Shown piece after piece: positions 14,152-22,696 of a stretch of 24,366 bases of DNA. The notes under the pieces were generated by a model, which was not told the origin of the DNA, ran no database searches, and was given only the letters and a program-made list of their open reading frames with translations. The first letter of the stretch is position 1. Every line of letters starts with the position of its first letter. Location of the stretch: contig JAPSFM010000081.1 in the NCBI GenBank assembly GCA_035063885.1, positions 1 to 24,366 on the forward strand, given 5' to 3'. The stretch is from CAADGY01 sp900696665. GTDB lineage: Bacteria > Acidobacteriota > Terriglobia > Bryobacterales > Bryobacteraceae. The position numbers and the translations under genes were made by a program.

Positions 14152-16629
14152 TCAGAACATGTACAACGGCGTGCCCGGAGACGGCGTGTCGCTGCCGGCG
14201 CCGACCGGTTGAGGCTCGGCTTCCTTGTTCAGTTGCCGGCAGAAGATGCCGGTCTCGCCAAGGTAAACTTCCAACTCGGCCGGCCGGGGCAGCGACCCCT
14301 GTATCAAGGCTTCCGATAACGGATCTTCGATGTACTTCTGAAGCGCCCGCCGCAACGGACGCGCGCCGTAACTGCGGTCAGCGCAGGTCTTTTCCAGAAT
14401 GTACCGGGCTGCTTCGGGCGCCAACCGGATGGTAATCTGCTTGTCCACCAGGTTGTCGTTGATCTGACGCACCAGCAGATCAATGATCTTGATCAGGTCG
14501 TCGTCCGTCAACGAGGTAAAGAGGATCACTTCGTCCAGGCGGTTCAGGAATTCGGGATTGAAGGCCCGCTTCACTTCACTCAGTACCTGGTCTTCAATTT
14601 TGCTGGGAATCCCTTGCTCCTGCGGAGCCGAAAAGCCCATCGGAGCTTTCTTATCCAGGAATCGCGCCCCCAGGTTCGAGGTCATGATGATAATCGTGTT
14701 CTTGAAATCGACAGTGTTGCCGAGACCGTCGGTCAACTGGCCGTCTTCAAACACCTGGAGCAGAATGTTGTAAACATCAGGGTGCGCCTTCTCGATCTCA
14801 TCGAGCAGAATCACCGAGTAGGGCGAACGCCTCACACGTTCCGTCAACTGCCCGCCTTCCTCATAGCCGACATATCCCGGAGGAGAACCAATCAGCTTCG
14901 AAACGGAGTGTTTCTCCATGAACTCCGACATGTCGAAGCGGATCAGCGATTTTTCACTACCGAAGAGAAACTCGGCCAGCGCCCGCGCGACTTCCGTCTT
15001 TCCCACGCCGGTAGGCCCCAGAAACAGGAAGGAACCCGCCGGCCGCTTCGGAGATTTCAGGCCCGCACGAGAGCGGCGGATAGCCCGGGAAAGAGCCGAA
15101 ATGGCCTTTTCCTGGCTGATGACACGTTTGTGCAGTTCCTCCTCGATCCGGAGCAGCTTGGCTACTTCCTCCTCGCGGATAGCCGTCATCGGGACGCCGG
15201 TCCAGCGGGCCACGACGTCTTCGATATCGTCTTTTCCGACGACGCCGGTGGAAGTGTCGTCCAGATTGTACTTCTCCCGCAGCAGGCGCAGGTTCTCGCG
15301 TTCCTTACGCTCTTCATCGGAGTAGAAACGCGCCTTTTCGAATTCGTGGTTGGCGATGGCGTTTTCCATCCGGTGCACGATGAACTTGATTCGCTTCTGG
15401 ACGTCGGCTACCTCGCCAGGCAACGTAGTCTGCCGGAGTTTTACTCTCGCGCCTGCTTCGTCGATCAGGTCGATGGCCTTGTCGGGCAGGTAACGATCGG
15501 GAATGAACCGGCTGGAAGCGTAGACAGCGGATTCGATCGAGTCATCCGTATAGGCAACAGCATGAAATTTCTCGTAGCGCTCTTTGATTCCGAACAGAAT
15601 CCGCACGGCATCCGCCTCGGTTGGAGGCGGCACCTTGACGGCCTGAAAACGCCGCTCGAGCGAACGGTCCTTTTCTATCGACTTGCGGTATTCGCCAGGG
15701 GTTGTCGCGCCAATACATTGTATTTCGCCCCGTGACAGCGCCGGCTTCAGAATGTTAGCGGCATCCAGCGATCCTTCCGCCGATCCCGCGCCGACCAGTG
15801 TGTGCAACTCATCGATGAAGATGATGGCATTCTGGTTTTCCATCAACTCCTTCATGATGGTCTTTAGCCGTTCTTCAAACTGGCCGCGATACTTGGTCCC
15901 GGCCACAATCAGCGAGAGGTCGAGCGCCAGAATGCGTTTGTCGGAAAGAAAGGAAGGAACATCGCCGTCGGCGATCCGCTGTGCCAATCCTTCCACGATC
16001 GCCGTCTTACCCACGCCAGGCTCGCCAATGAGCACGGGATTGTTTTTTGTGCGCCGGCACAGGATCTGTACGACGCGCTCGAGTTCGTAATCCCGGCCAA
16101 TGAGCGGGTCCAACATGCCGTCCATTGCCGCCTGCGTCAAATCGCGGCTGAATTCGGAAAGCAGCGAGCTTTCCTTGGGCCGGCTCGAGGCCATTTTTTC
16201 CGAGGAGGACCGCGCAATTTCCTCGCGAACCTGTGAAAGCCTCAACCCCCGTTCATGCAGAATCTCCGCCGCGAAGCACTTTTCCTCGCGCAGAAGGCCC
16301 AGCAGCAGATGTTCCGTGCCGATATGCTTATGGTTCAGCCGCTCGGCTTCTTCCGCCCCATAAGCGAGCACGCGTTTGCACTCGTGGCTCAGAGGCAGAT
16401 CGACGGACGTCGAGACTTTTTCGCGAATCGTGGTGTGCGCTTCGATCTGCTTGCGGATGGATTCGATGGCAGCGACGGAGCGCAGAAAGCGATTCGCCAA
16501 GGCCTTGTCCTCGCGCAAGAGGCCGAGCAACAGGTGCTCGGTCTCGATGTACGGGCTGCCGAACTGGCTGGCTTCGTACCTCGCGAAGAAAATCACCCTG
16601 CGCGCCTTCTCGGTGTATCGTTCAAACAT
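14152..16629 (-). CDS. clpC: ATP-dependent Clp protease ATP-binding subunit ClpC
   Basis: An 825-residue class I Hsp100 unfoldase, full length for ClpC. Two Clp-N repeats occupy residues 1-145 (each with an EHLLLGLLREE block). The first AAA+ domain has Walker A GEPGVGKT at 202-209 and Walker B FIDE at 271-274. A UvrB/C-like middle segment lies around 414-448. The second AAA+ domain has GPTGVGKT at 538-545, the pore loop GSPPGYVG at 581-588, Walker B LLDE at 608-611 and a MGF tripeptide at 664-666, where ClpC carries its ClpP-docking loop. The short M-domain, rather than a long ClpB coiled coil, marks it as ClpC. It feeds unfolded or tagged proteins to ClpP; no clpP is in the window. The stop of the ABC ATPase lies 20 nt upstream, so the two are probably co-transcribed. 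Confidence 0.96.
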   Translation of the reverse strand: MFERYTEKARRVIFFARYEASQFGSPYIETEHLLLGLLREDKALANRFLRSVAAIESIRKQIEAHTTIREKVSTSVDLPLSHECKRVLAYGAEEAERLNHKHIGTEHLLLGLLREEKCFAAEILHERGLRLSQVREEIARSSSEKMASSRPKESSLLSEFSRDLTQAAMDGMLDPLIGRDYELERVVQILCRRTKNNPVLIGEPGVGKTAIVEGLAQRIADGDVPSFLSDKRILALDLSLIVAGTKYRGQFEERLKTIMKELMENQNAIIFIDELHTLVGAGSAEGSLDAANILKPALSRGEIQCIGATTPGEYRKSIEKDRSLERRFQAVKVPPPTEADAVRILFGIKERYEKFHAVAYTDDSIESAVYASSRFIPDRYLPDKAIDLIDEAGARVKLRQTTLPGEVADVQKRIKFIVHRMENAIANHEFEKARFYSDEERKERENLRLLREKYNLDDTSTGVVGKDDIEDVVARWTGVPMTAIREEEVAKLLRIEEELHKRVISQEKAISALSRAIRRSRAGLKSPKRPAGSFLFLGPTGVGKTEVARALAEFLFGSEKSLIRFDMSEFMEKHSVSKLIGSPPGYVGYEEGGQLTERVRRSPYSVILLDEIEKAHPDVYNILLQVFEDGQLTDGLGNTVDFKNTIIIMTSNLGARFLDKKAPMGFSAPQEQGIPSKIEDQVLSEVKRAFNPEFLNRLDEVILFTSLTDDDLIKIIDLLVRQINDNLVDKQITIRLAPEAARYILEKTCADRSYGARPLRRALQKYIEDPLSEALIQGSLPRPAELEVYLGETGIFCRQLNKEAEPQPVGAGSDTPSPGTPLYMF

Positions 16630-16649
16630 AGTCTTACCGTCTACTCTTT

Positions 16650-17366
16650 CTATTCTCTCAAGCCCTGGCTGCCCGAGTCGAGAGAAAACAGTTCACCCTT
16701 GTCCAGCTTCAAGACGCGATCACACCGCGCCGCGAACATCTGGTTGTGAGTCACATAAATGGACGTGAGCCGGTGGGAGCGGTGCAATTCATCCAGCAGG
16801 TCCATGATCATCTCGCCGGTTTTGAAATCGAGATTGCCGGTTGGCTCGTCGGCCAGCAGTGCTTTGGGGCGGCCAACCAGCGCGCGGGCCAGTGCAACGC
16901 GCTGTTGCTCTCCTCCCGATAACTCGCCGGCCCGGTGCGTCGCCCTTTCCTTCAACCCCACCTCCTCCAGCATCCGGGTAGCCGCAACCGCAGCTTCCGG
17001 CTGCGAGATATTCCGGATGAGCAAAGGCATCATCACGTTCTCGAGGGCTGTGAACTCCGGCAGCAGATAATGAGTCTGCCAGACAAACCCGATTTCCCGA
17101 TTGCGGTAGTTCGACAGCTCAGCATCCGAAAGCCCCGAGATCTCTCTGGTTTCGAAGAATATTGTACCCTCCGACGGCCGGTCAAGCCCTCCCAGCAGAT
17201 GTAAGAGAGTGGACTTACCCGCTCCGGATTCTCCTATCAAAGCCAGCCGCTCCCCCCTGTACACGTCCAGGTTCAAGCCGGCAAAAACAACGAGTTCACT
17301 CTGCCCCGATTGATAGCGCCGGGTAAGGCCGAGTGCTTTGAAGCTAATATCGTTGTCGGAACCCAT
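16650..17366 (-). CDS. LolD-like ABC transporter ATP-binding protein
   Basis: About 238 residues from ATG 17366. Walker A GESGAGKST is at 46-54, the ABC signature LSGGEQQR at 149-156 and Walker B ALLADEP at 169-175. HLLGGLDRP, the Q-loop (FVWQTHYLLPEFTALENVMMPLL) and ALARALVGRP follow the pattern of LolD/MacB-type ATPases closely, so the protein probably energises lipoprotein release or another MacB-type mechanotransmission exporter. No LolC/E-type permease gene is adjacent, which is unusual. An upstream GTG at 17432 with an AGGGG 5 nt before it could add 22 residues, but those are not conserved in LolD. It precedes clpC by 20 nt in the same direction. Confidence 0.88.
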   Translation of the reverse strand: MGSDNDISFKALGLTRRYQSGQSELVVFAGLNLDVYRGERLALIGESGAGKSTLLHLLGGLDRPSEGTIFFETREISGLSDAELSNYRNREIGFVWQTHYLLPEFTALENVMMPLLIRNISQPEAAVAATRMLEEVGLKERATHRAGELSGGEQQRVALARALVGRPKALLADEPTGNLDFKTGEMIMDLLDELHRSHRLTSIYVTHNQMFAARCDRVLKLDKGELFSLDSGSQGLRE

Positions 17367-17589
17367 CAGACGCCAGCAGACCCCTTGCTTCACGCTATCA
17401 TGAACCGGCTGCTGCCTTGGCGGCCGGCTCACGCCTGCCCCTGGGACAAGCGATGAGAAGATAAGCCTCTAGCATTTCGATGCGGGAACCCGGCCTGAGG
17501 TTGCCGCCTTCGGAATGCAGGCAGCTTGGCGGAGAAACGAACACAAAGCCGCAAGAAAGTGGATATGCAATTATTTTCTGACGCCGTGT
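17367..17589. other. Intergenic region upstream of the ABC ATPase
   Basis: About 220 nt between the single-ring AAA+ gene and the LolD-like gene, or about 160 nt if the GTG at 17432 is used. It most likely carries the promoter of the lolD-clpC unit, but I see no convincing -35/-10 pair. I also see no terminator for the AAA+ gene. No small gene is evident. Confidence 0.4.
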
Positions 17590-18804
17590 TTAGTTGCGCC
17601 GCGACGATCTTGCACTCTGCGTCTTGGCTGCTTCATACGGCGCACCGGCCGCGACTGCACCGGTGGGTAGCGCAACCGGATTGTCTATGAGTTCCGCCAT
17701 CTGGTGAATGGGCAGCGCTTCCGCTTCGCGGGAGAAGGTCATAGCTTTTGTGTCGGGACAGAAGTCCACGCGGATCCAATCCCCCCCGCGGACCTGTTCT
17801 GTCGCAATCAGGTTCGACATTGGATGCACGAGCAGCCGTTCGATCGCTCTCTTCAAATGACGCGCGCCGTACTTCATGTCGGTACCTTCTTCGAGCAGAT
17901 GGTTTTTGCCGGCATCCGTGACTGTGAATACGAACGGCTTGTCGCAAACGGAATTGAAGATGCGCTGTTGCACGAACCGCAACTCAATGTCCAGTACGCT
18001 GCGAAGTTCCCGCTCTCCCAGCGGCTTGAACACCACGATCTTATCGAGCCGGTTGATGAACTCCGGCGTGAATTTCCGGCGTGCCGCCTCGACGCCCGTC
18101 CGTGAGATCTTGGCTGAGGTCTTTTCATCCACCGAACCGCTCGTAGCTTTCTGTGCCATTTCAAACGCGTTGAATCCCAGTTTGGGACTCATATAGTGAT
18201 TCATCTCCGCGGCGCCGAGATTACTGGTCATGAAAATCATCGCGCGGGAGAAATCGACTTTGCGGTTGTCCCCGAGCGTCAGCGTCGCTTTATCAAGGAT
18301 GCCCAGGAGAAGGTTCCACAGCGCATCGCTGGCTTTTTCAATCTCGTCGAAGAGGATGAAACCCATCTTTACCCGGTCCGTATGGTACTGGTTGATCACT
18401 TCCTGGCTCAGCAACGGATGGGTTTCACGATGCCCCAGATATCCCGGCGGGGATCCGATGAGTTTCGCGATTTCATGACTGTGCTGAAATTCAGCACAGT
18501 CAATTTTGATGACCGCACGCGGATTGCCGACGAGACTTTCAGCGGTAGCTTCTACAATCCGGGTTTTCCCGGATCCAGTGGGGCCCAGAAAAAGAAAATT
18601 CCCTACAGGGCGGCCAGGCGCCGTCAGGCCCGTCTGATACATCTGGAAGATGTTGACGATTTGTTGAATCGCGTCATCTTGCCCGACAACAAGCTTTTTC
18701 AGATTGGATTCCAAGCTCTGCGCTTCGCGCCCTGTTCTCATTGGATCAAGGCTCATATTCAACCGCACCATCTCGTTTTGGCCCCCTTTGTTCGCAGTCG
18801 CCAC
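17590..18804 (-). CDS. Single-ring AAA+ unfoldase-like ATPase related to the ClpC/ClpB second domain
   Basis: A 404-residue protein with one AAA+ module equal to the second ATPase domain of ClpC/ClpB plus the C-terminal D2-small domain; the N-domain, first ATPase and M-domain are absent. Walker A GPTGSGKT is at 74-81, pore loop GSPPGYLG at 117-124, Walker B FDE at 152-154, sensor 1 in MTSN (Asn204), the FINRLD arginine-finger block at 249-254 and sensor 2 GAR at 323-325. LGF at 209-211 aligns with the ClpP-docking tripeptide of ClpC. Residues 360-404 look disordered. It is therefore probably a complete single-ring unfoldase, perhaps working with ClpP; partner and substrates are inference. GTG 18804 is the longest start; ATG 18771 (residue 12) is a fair alternative. 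It follows the SDR gene by 53 nt. Confidence 0.85.
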   Translation of the reverse strand: MATANKGGQNEMVRLNMSLDPMRTGREAQSLESNLKKLVVGQDDAIQQIVNIFQMYQTGLTAPGRPVGNFLFLGPTGSGKTRIVEATAESLVGNPRAVIKIDCAEFQHSHEIAKLIGSPPGYLGHRETHPLLSQEVINQYHTDRVKMGFILFDEIEKASDALWNLLLGILDKATLTLGDNRKVDFSRAMIFMTSNLGAAEMNHYMSPKLGFNAFEMAQKATSGSVDEKTSAKISRTGVEAARRKFTPEFINRLDKIVVFKPLGERELRSVLDIELRFVQQRIFNSVCDKPFVFTVTDAGKNHLLEEGTDMKYGARHLKRAIERLLVHPMSNLIATEQVRGGDWIRVDFCPDTKAMTFSREAEALPIHQMAELIDNPVALPTGAVAAGAPYEAAKTQSARSSRRN

Positions 18805-18835
18805 ATTCCCAGATATGCAATTGCGCTGCCAAGAG

Positions 18836-18878
18836 CCTTCAACGGCGTAAAAAGAATTTATTTCTTGGGTTTTGAAGG
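18836..18878. repeat. Nested inverted repeat between the SDR and AAA+ genes
   Basis: An outer 7-bp inverted repeat (CCTTCAA at 18836-18842, TTGAAGG at 18872-18878) encloses an inner one (AAGAA at 18852-18856, TTCTT at 18862-18866). The SDR stop codon falls within it. In the minus-strand RNA it could fold into a two-tier hairpin, followed by no clear T-run on its far side, so it may stabilise or pause rather than terminate. It is short and AT-rich in its core, so significance is uncertain. Confidence 0.3.
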
Positions 18879-19577
18879 TCTTACCTCAACGCGGCTGATT
18901 AAAGTGCGTTCAGGCATTCTCAGTACTGTGAGCACGATTTCGGCAATATCTTCCGGCGCAATTTTCCAATCTGAAACACCTGCGCGGCGGATATTGAAAT
19001 CGGTACTAACGCTGCCCGGCATGATGTAACATACTTTCACGTTGTCGTAACGGTGGTCCATCATCATTGCCTCACTGAAGCCGTTGAGTCCGAATTTCGA
19101 TGCGTTATAGGCACTGCCTCCCGCCATCGGATTCTTACCAGCGAGACTGCTGATGTTGATGACAAATCCGCTTCCACGGCGACGAAATCTTGGCAGGGCC
19201 TCGTGGCAGCAATAAAACACGCCATCGAGATTGGTTCCCATGACCCGGCGCCAATCGTCTATGGTTAATTCGGCAACCGGAGCCCATGCGCCAATCCCGG
19301 CGTTATTCACGAGAATATCCAAGCCGCCAAGTTCGCGGTCCACAAATTCAAATAATCTTTGTACATCCTTTTCATTCGACACATCGGCAGCCGCACCGAC
19401 GACTTTTGCCCCTGTACTGGCGGCGATCTCTTTTGCCGCGCTCTCGGCCTCTTCCTGTTTCCTGGAGCAAATGGCAACCGCCGCACCCGAAGCCGCGAGG
19501 GTCTCCGCGATAGCACGGCCAATGCCCCTCGTCGCGCCGGTAACAATTGCGTATCTTCCTGTAAGAAACTTATCCAT
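18858..19577 (-). CDS. Short-chain dehydrogenase/reductase, FabG-like
   Basis: A 239-residue classical SDR. The nucleotide-binding TGATRGIG is at 13-20, NNAG at 91-94, and the catalytic Ser143, Tyr157 and Lys161 lie in NISSLAG and SAYNASKFG. Arg39 after the second strand (CSRK) suggests NADP(H) preference. Length and motifs match FabG-like 3-ketoacyl reductases and many other alcohol/ketone oxidoreductases. Without acyl-carrier or pathway genes nearby, the substrate cannot be named. It is the first gene of the minus-strand block and diverges from the heme operon across 112 nt. No obvious Shine-Dalgarno site precedes the ATG. The C-terminus is short and basic (RPSKPKK). Confidence 0.9.
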   Translation of the reverse strand: MDKFLTGRYAIVTGATRGIGRAIAETLAASGAAVAICSRKQEEAESAAKEIAASTGAKVVGAAADVSNEKDVQRLFEFVDRELGGLDILVNNAGIGAWAPVAELTIDDWRRVMGTNLDGVFYCCHEALPRFRRRGSGFVINISSLAGKNPMAGGSAYNASKFGLNGFSEAMMMDHRYDNVKVCYIMPGSVSTDFNIRRAGVSDWKIAPEDIAEIVLTVLRMPERTLISRVEVRPSKPKK

Positions 19578-19689
19578 AAGCCAATGGTATGCATATTCGC
19601 AGGCGAAATACGCGTTAACAAATGAGCGGGGGTGGGCAGTTGGATCAACCAGCCGCTATACTGAAAACTAAAGGTTTAATCGCGTTCGA
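19578..19689. promoter_or_regulatory. Divergent promoter region of the SDR gene and the heme operon
   Basis: The 112-nt gap must carry promoters for both directions. On the plus strand TATACT at 19657-19662 is a good -10 hexamer placed 27 nt before the ATG at 19690, but no matching -35 lies at the usual distance. An 8-bp palindrome TATGCATA lies near 19589. I see no recognisable operator. Confidence 0.4.
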
Positions 19690-20508
19690 ATGCACGACAT
19701 GAGCATCTTCTGGCTGCGTGTGGCTGCGGCACTGTATTCGCTCGGGCTGATCCATGCGGTCGTGTTTCTTCTTCGCAAAGACGGACGCTCATTCCGCTAC
19801 GCTTTTCCGGCGTTTACCGTTGGTCTCGTGTTGCATGGCGTAGCGCTGATCGAACTCGGCGTGGGCATCGGGCATCTCCCCGTGGATAATTTTTACCAGA
19901 CGATTTCAGCCTGCGGTTTTTTGATTGGTCTTCTGTTTTTCTTCGCGCATTGGCACTACCAGTTTTCAAGCCTTGGCATTGCTCTGTTTCCGCTGGTATT
20001 TCTGATGACGTTCATCGGTGCAACGGAGGTTCCGGTCAGTTCCTGGAGCGATCCCCGGGTGCGCAGCGCATGGCTTCTCATTCACGTTCTGCTGATCCTC
20101 ATCGGGTATGCTGCTTTGCTGTTGATGGCCGCGGGCTCCGTTTTCTATTTGATCCAGGAACGGCAGATCAAGAGCAAGCGCCCGCGCGCGTTTTTTGACA
20201 AGCTTCCACCGCTTGCCACGCTGGACCGCCTGATCACGCGCTCGATGGCCTTTGGATTCGTCTTCATCACCTTGGGAGTGATAACCGGCAGTACCTGGGC
20301 ATTCATTGAATCCGGCACAAGCTGGATTGTGGAACCTCAGGTGGCGATTTCACTCGTCACGTGGGCTTTCTATTTAGTAATGGTGTTTCTACGGATGACC
20401 GCGGGTTGGCGAGGCAGAAAGGCTGCCGTTATGGCGCTGGCGGTGGTTGGCTGCTCCGCGTTAACGTGGGCCACTCACGCAGGTCTCAGGCGGCTCCTGG
20501 TCCAATGA
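19690..20508 (+). CDS. CcsA/HemX-like cytochrome c assembly membrane protein
   Basis: A 272-residue integral membrane protein with about eight hydrophobic segments, of the CcmC/CcsA/HemX family. Members bind heme and hand it to cytochrome c maturation, or, as HemX, tune glutamyl-tRNA reductase levels. Histidines sit at membrane-adjacent positions (LIHAVVF, LVLHGVAL, LLIHVLLIL). The tryptophan-rich heme-binding segment is present but degenerate: the stretch ITGSTWAFIESG then SWIVEP lacks the typical WDPKE. That favours a HemX-type role over a classic synthetase. The gene starts the tetrapyrrole operon and its stop overlaps the hemA start (ATGA), matching the hemX-hemA association in other bacteria. 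The ATG six bases... a second in-frame ATG at 19699 is a possible alternative start. Confidence 0.85.
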   Translation: MHDMSIFWLRVAAALYSLGLIHAVVFLLRKDGRSFRYAFPAFTVGLVLHGVALIELGVGIGHLPVDNFYQTISACGFLIGLLFFFAHWHYQFSSLGIALFPLVFLMTFIGATEVPVSSWSDPRVRSAWLLIHVLLILIGYAALLLMAAGSVFYLIQERQIKSKRPRAFFDKLPPLATLDRLITRSMAFGFVFITLGVITGSTWAFIESGTSWIVEPQVAISLVTWAFYLVMVFLRMTAGWRGRKAAVMALAVVGCSALTWATHAGLRRLLVQ

Positions 20509-21773
20509 AGTTCTCCATCACAGGGCTGAACCACCGTACCGCTCCGGTCGAATTGCGGGAGCGCGTCGCCTTTGACCATCGGACGATGCCCAAAGCTCTG
20601 AAGGAGCTTAAGCGATCGCCGGGTGTGCTCGAAGCCCTGATTCTGTCGACCTGTAACCGCGTGGAACTGGCCGTTACAGCGGAAGACGATTGCGATCTGA
20701 ACGCCTCTTTAGAGCGATTTTTGGCCGACTCGGGAAAAGTGGAGGGTCTGGCGCAGCACCTCTATTATTTCGAAGGCTTCGAAGCGATCCGTCATGTATT
20801 TCGCGTGGCGGCGAGCCTGGATTCCATGGTGGTGGGCGAGCCGCAAATCCTGGGCCAGTTGAAATCGGCATACGCAGTAGCAAAGACCGAAGGCGCTGTG
20901 AACGGTTTTCTCGAAACCGTGCTGACGCGCGCCTTCAGCGTGGCCAAACGCGTACGTTCGGAAACGGAGATCGGCCAAAGCGCGGTTTCCATCAGCTTTG
21001 CGGCAGTTGAACTCGCGCGCGATATTTTCGGCTCGCTCAAAGGCAAACGCGTGATGATTATCGGAGCGGGCAAAATGTCCGAGTTGGCTGCACGCCACTT
21101 GCGCCGCACCGGCGCTTCCGAGGTGTTCGTCACGAACCGCACACAGGACCGTGCCGAGGAGATGGCGAAACTCTTCGGCGGTACGACGATCGCATATGAT
21201 CGTTTCCGCTCCGCCTTGCATGATGTGGACATCGTCATCACATCCAGTGGCGCGCCGCACTACCTGATTCACCGCGACGACATGCGCCGTGCGATCGAAG
21301 CTCGACGGAACCGCCCGATGTTTCTCATCGATATTGCTGTCCCTCGTAACATCGATCCGGCTGTAAACGAGGTCGACAATGTTTTTCTGTACGACATCGA
21401 CGATCTACAGAGGGTGGTGGAGACGAACCTGAAAGGGCGTTTGAAAGAGGCAGAGCACGCCGAAGAGATCATCACGGAAGAAGTCGAACGGCTGATGGAG
21501 CGGCTGAAAGCCCGGGATGCGGCTCCCATGATTGTCAGTCTTCAGGAACAGCTCGAGCAGATCCGGCAGGGTGAGTTCGAGCGCATTCGGGGAAAACTCG
21601 GCAGCCTCACGCCACAGCAGGAGCAGGCGGTTGAGGCGCTGACGCGCGGCATCATCAACAAGATCGCCCATGGGCCTATTTCCGAGATCCGCAAAAGCGC
21701 CGGACATCCGGGGGGAATACACGTGATGGATATCATCCGCAAGATTTTTCGCCTGGAGAATGGCGACCGCTAA
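20505..21773 (+). CDS. hemA: Glutamyl-tRNA reductase
   Basis: A 422-residue GluTR, the NADPH-dependent enzyme that turns glutamyl-tRNA into glutamate-1-semialdehyde, the first committed step of tetrapyrrole synthesis by the C5 route. The N-terminal GLNHRTAPVE, catalytic Cys50 in LSTCNRVE, His97 and the GEPQILGQLKSAY block (111-123) are intact. The NADPH-binding motif is IGAGKMSELAA around 186-196, and the C-terminal helical dimerisation region follows. I place the start at ATG 20505 because the family begins exactly at this point (MKFSITGLNHRTAP); the frame is open further upstream, but that part overlaps the membrane protein gene and is not conserved. The stop TAA shares one base with the hemC start (TAATG), so translation is coupled. 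Confidence 0.97.
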   Translation: MKFSITGLNHRTAPVELRERVAFDHRTMPKALKELKRSPGVLEALILSTCNRVELAVTAEDDCDLNASLERFLADSGKVEGLAQHLYYFEGFEAIRHVFRVAASLDSMVVGEPQILGQLKSAYAVAKTEGAVNGFLETVLTRAFSVAKRVRSETEIGQSAVSISFAAVELARDIFGSLKGKRVMIIGAGKMSELAARHLRRTGASEVFVTNRTQDRAEEMAKLFGGTTIAYDRFRSALHDVDIVITSSGAPHYLIHRDDMRRAIEARRNRPMFLIDIAVPRNIDPAVNEVDNVFLYDIDDLQRVVETNLKGRLKEAEHAEEIITEEVERLMERLKARDAAPMIVSLQEQLEQIRQGEFERIRGKLGSLTPQQEQAVEALTRGIINKIAHGPISEIRKSAGHPGGIHVMDIIRKIFRLENGDR

Positions 21774-22696
21774 TGCTAAGGATCGGCTCACGCGGCTCGA
21801 AGCTCGCACTGTGGCAGGCTCAGTGGGTGCGTTCGGCCCTTGAGCGTCAGGGCGAGCATAGCGAAATCGAGATCATCCGGACAACAGGGGACAACATTAC
21901 GGATGTGTCGCTGGCTCGCCTGGGCGCCAGCACGGGCGTAAAAGGGCTATTCACGAAAGAGATCGAAGAGGCGCTGCTCTGCGGCCGCATCGATCTGGCC
22001 GTGCACAGTCTGAAAGACATGCCGGTGGATTTGCCCGGCGGTCTTGTGCTGGCAGCGGTTCCTGAACGCGAGGATGCCCGGGATGTGCTGGTGGGTAGTA
22101 CGCTGGCACGGTTGCCGCAAAACGCGAAGATAGGCACCAGTTCTTTGCGCCGTGCCGCCCAACTGCGAGCCTGCCGTCCGGATCTTGTTATCGAGCCACT
22201 ACGCGGCAATATCGATACGCGGCTGCGCAAGCTCGATGAAGGGCAGTATGCCGGCATTGTTCTCGCGGCGGCAGGTCTTAAGAGAATGGGTTGGGAAGGC
22301 CGCATTGCCGAACTGCTTCCGCCGGAAGTGATGTGCCCCGCCGTGGGCCAAGGCGCGCTCGCGATCGAAACCAGGTCGGACGAAGGGAATGCCCGCCAGG
22401 CTTGCCGCAAACTCGACCATGCGCAGACCAGGGCAGCCGTCACGGCCGAGCGCGCCTTGTTGCGATTGCTCGGCGGGGGCTGCCAGGTTCCGATCGGAGG
22501 ACATGCCGTTGTCGAAGACGGCCGCGTCCACCTGAGGGCCGTCGTGATCTCGCCCGATGGTCGACAAATCGTGCGGCGGGAGAATTCCGGCGCCGTGGCC
22601 GAAGCTGAGCACGTTGGCGCTGAATTGGCCAGGGACATTCTCGATGCGGGCGCGCGCGCCATCCTGGAGGTTGTGTACGGAACCTCAGGGCTCTAA
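21773..22696 (+). CDS. hemC: Porphobilinogen deaminase (hydroxymethylbilane synthase)
   Basis: A 307-residue enzyme that joins four porphobilinogen units to hydroxymethylbilane. The N-terminal IGSRGSKLALWQ, the catalytic-aspartate segment DLAVHSLKDMP, the arginine-rich GTSSLRRAAQL and PLRGNIDTRL, and the dipyrromethane-attachment Cys237 in LGGGCQVPIG are all present. The length matches the bacterial family. It is translationally coupled to hemA through TAATG and lies 58 nt before the cobA-hemD fusion, which takes its product forward. Confidence 0.97.
   Translation: MLRIGSRGSKLALWQAQWVRSALERQGEHSEIEIIRTTGDNITDVSLARLGASTGVKGLFTKEIEEALLCGRIDLAVHSLKDMPVDLPGGLVLAAVPEREDARDVLVGSTLARLPQNAKIGTSSLRRAAQLRACRPDLVIEPLRGNIDTRLRKLDEGQYAGIVLAAAGLKRMGWEGRIAELLPPEVMCPAVGQGALAIETRSDEGNARQACRKLDHAQTRAAVTAERALLRLLGGGCQVPIGGHAVVEDGRVHLRAVVISPDGRQIVRRENSGAVAEAEHVGAELARDILDAGARAILEVVYGTSGL

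Noticed and set aside
14614..15735. Open frame of 373 codons on the plus strand
   Set aside because: Antisense to the conserved ClpC ATPase domains; no similarity to any family is apparent.
17563..18822. Shared 11-mer GATATGCAATT at about 17563 and 18812, before the LolD-like and AAA+ genes
   Set aside because: Repeats of this length are expected many times by chance in a 24-kb window, and the two copies sit at very different distances from the start codons.
20361..20504. 48-codon upstream extension of hemA
   Set aside because: It overlaps the membrane protein gene in another frame and is not conserved; the family N-terminus begins at the ATG at 20505.
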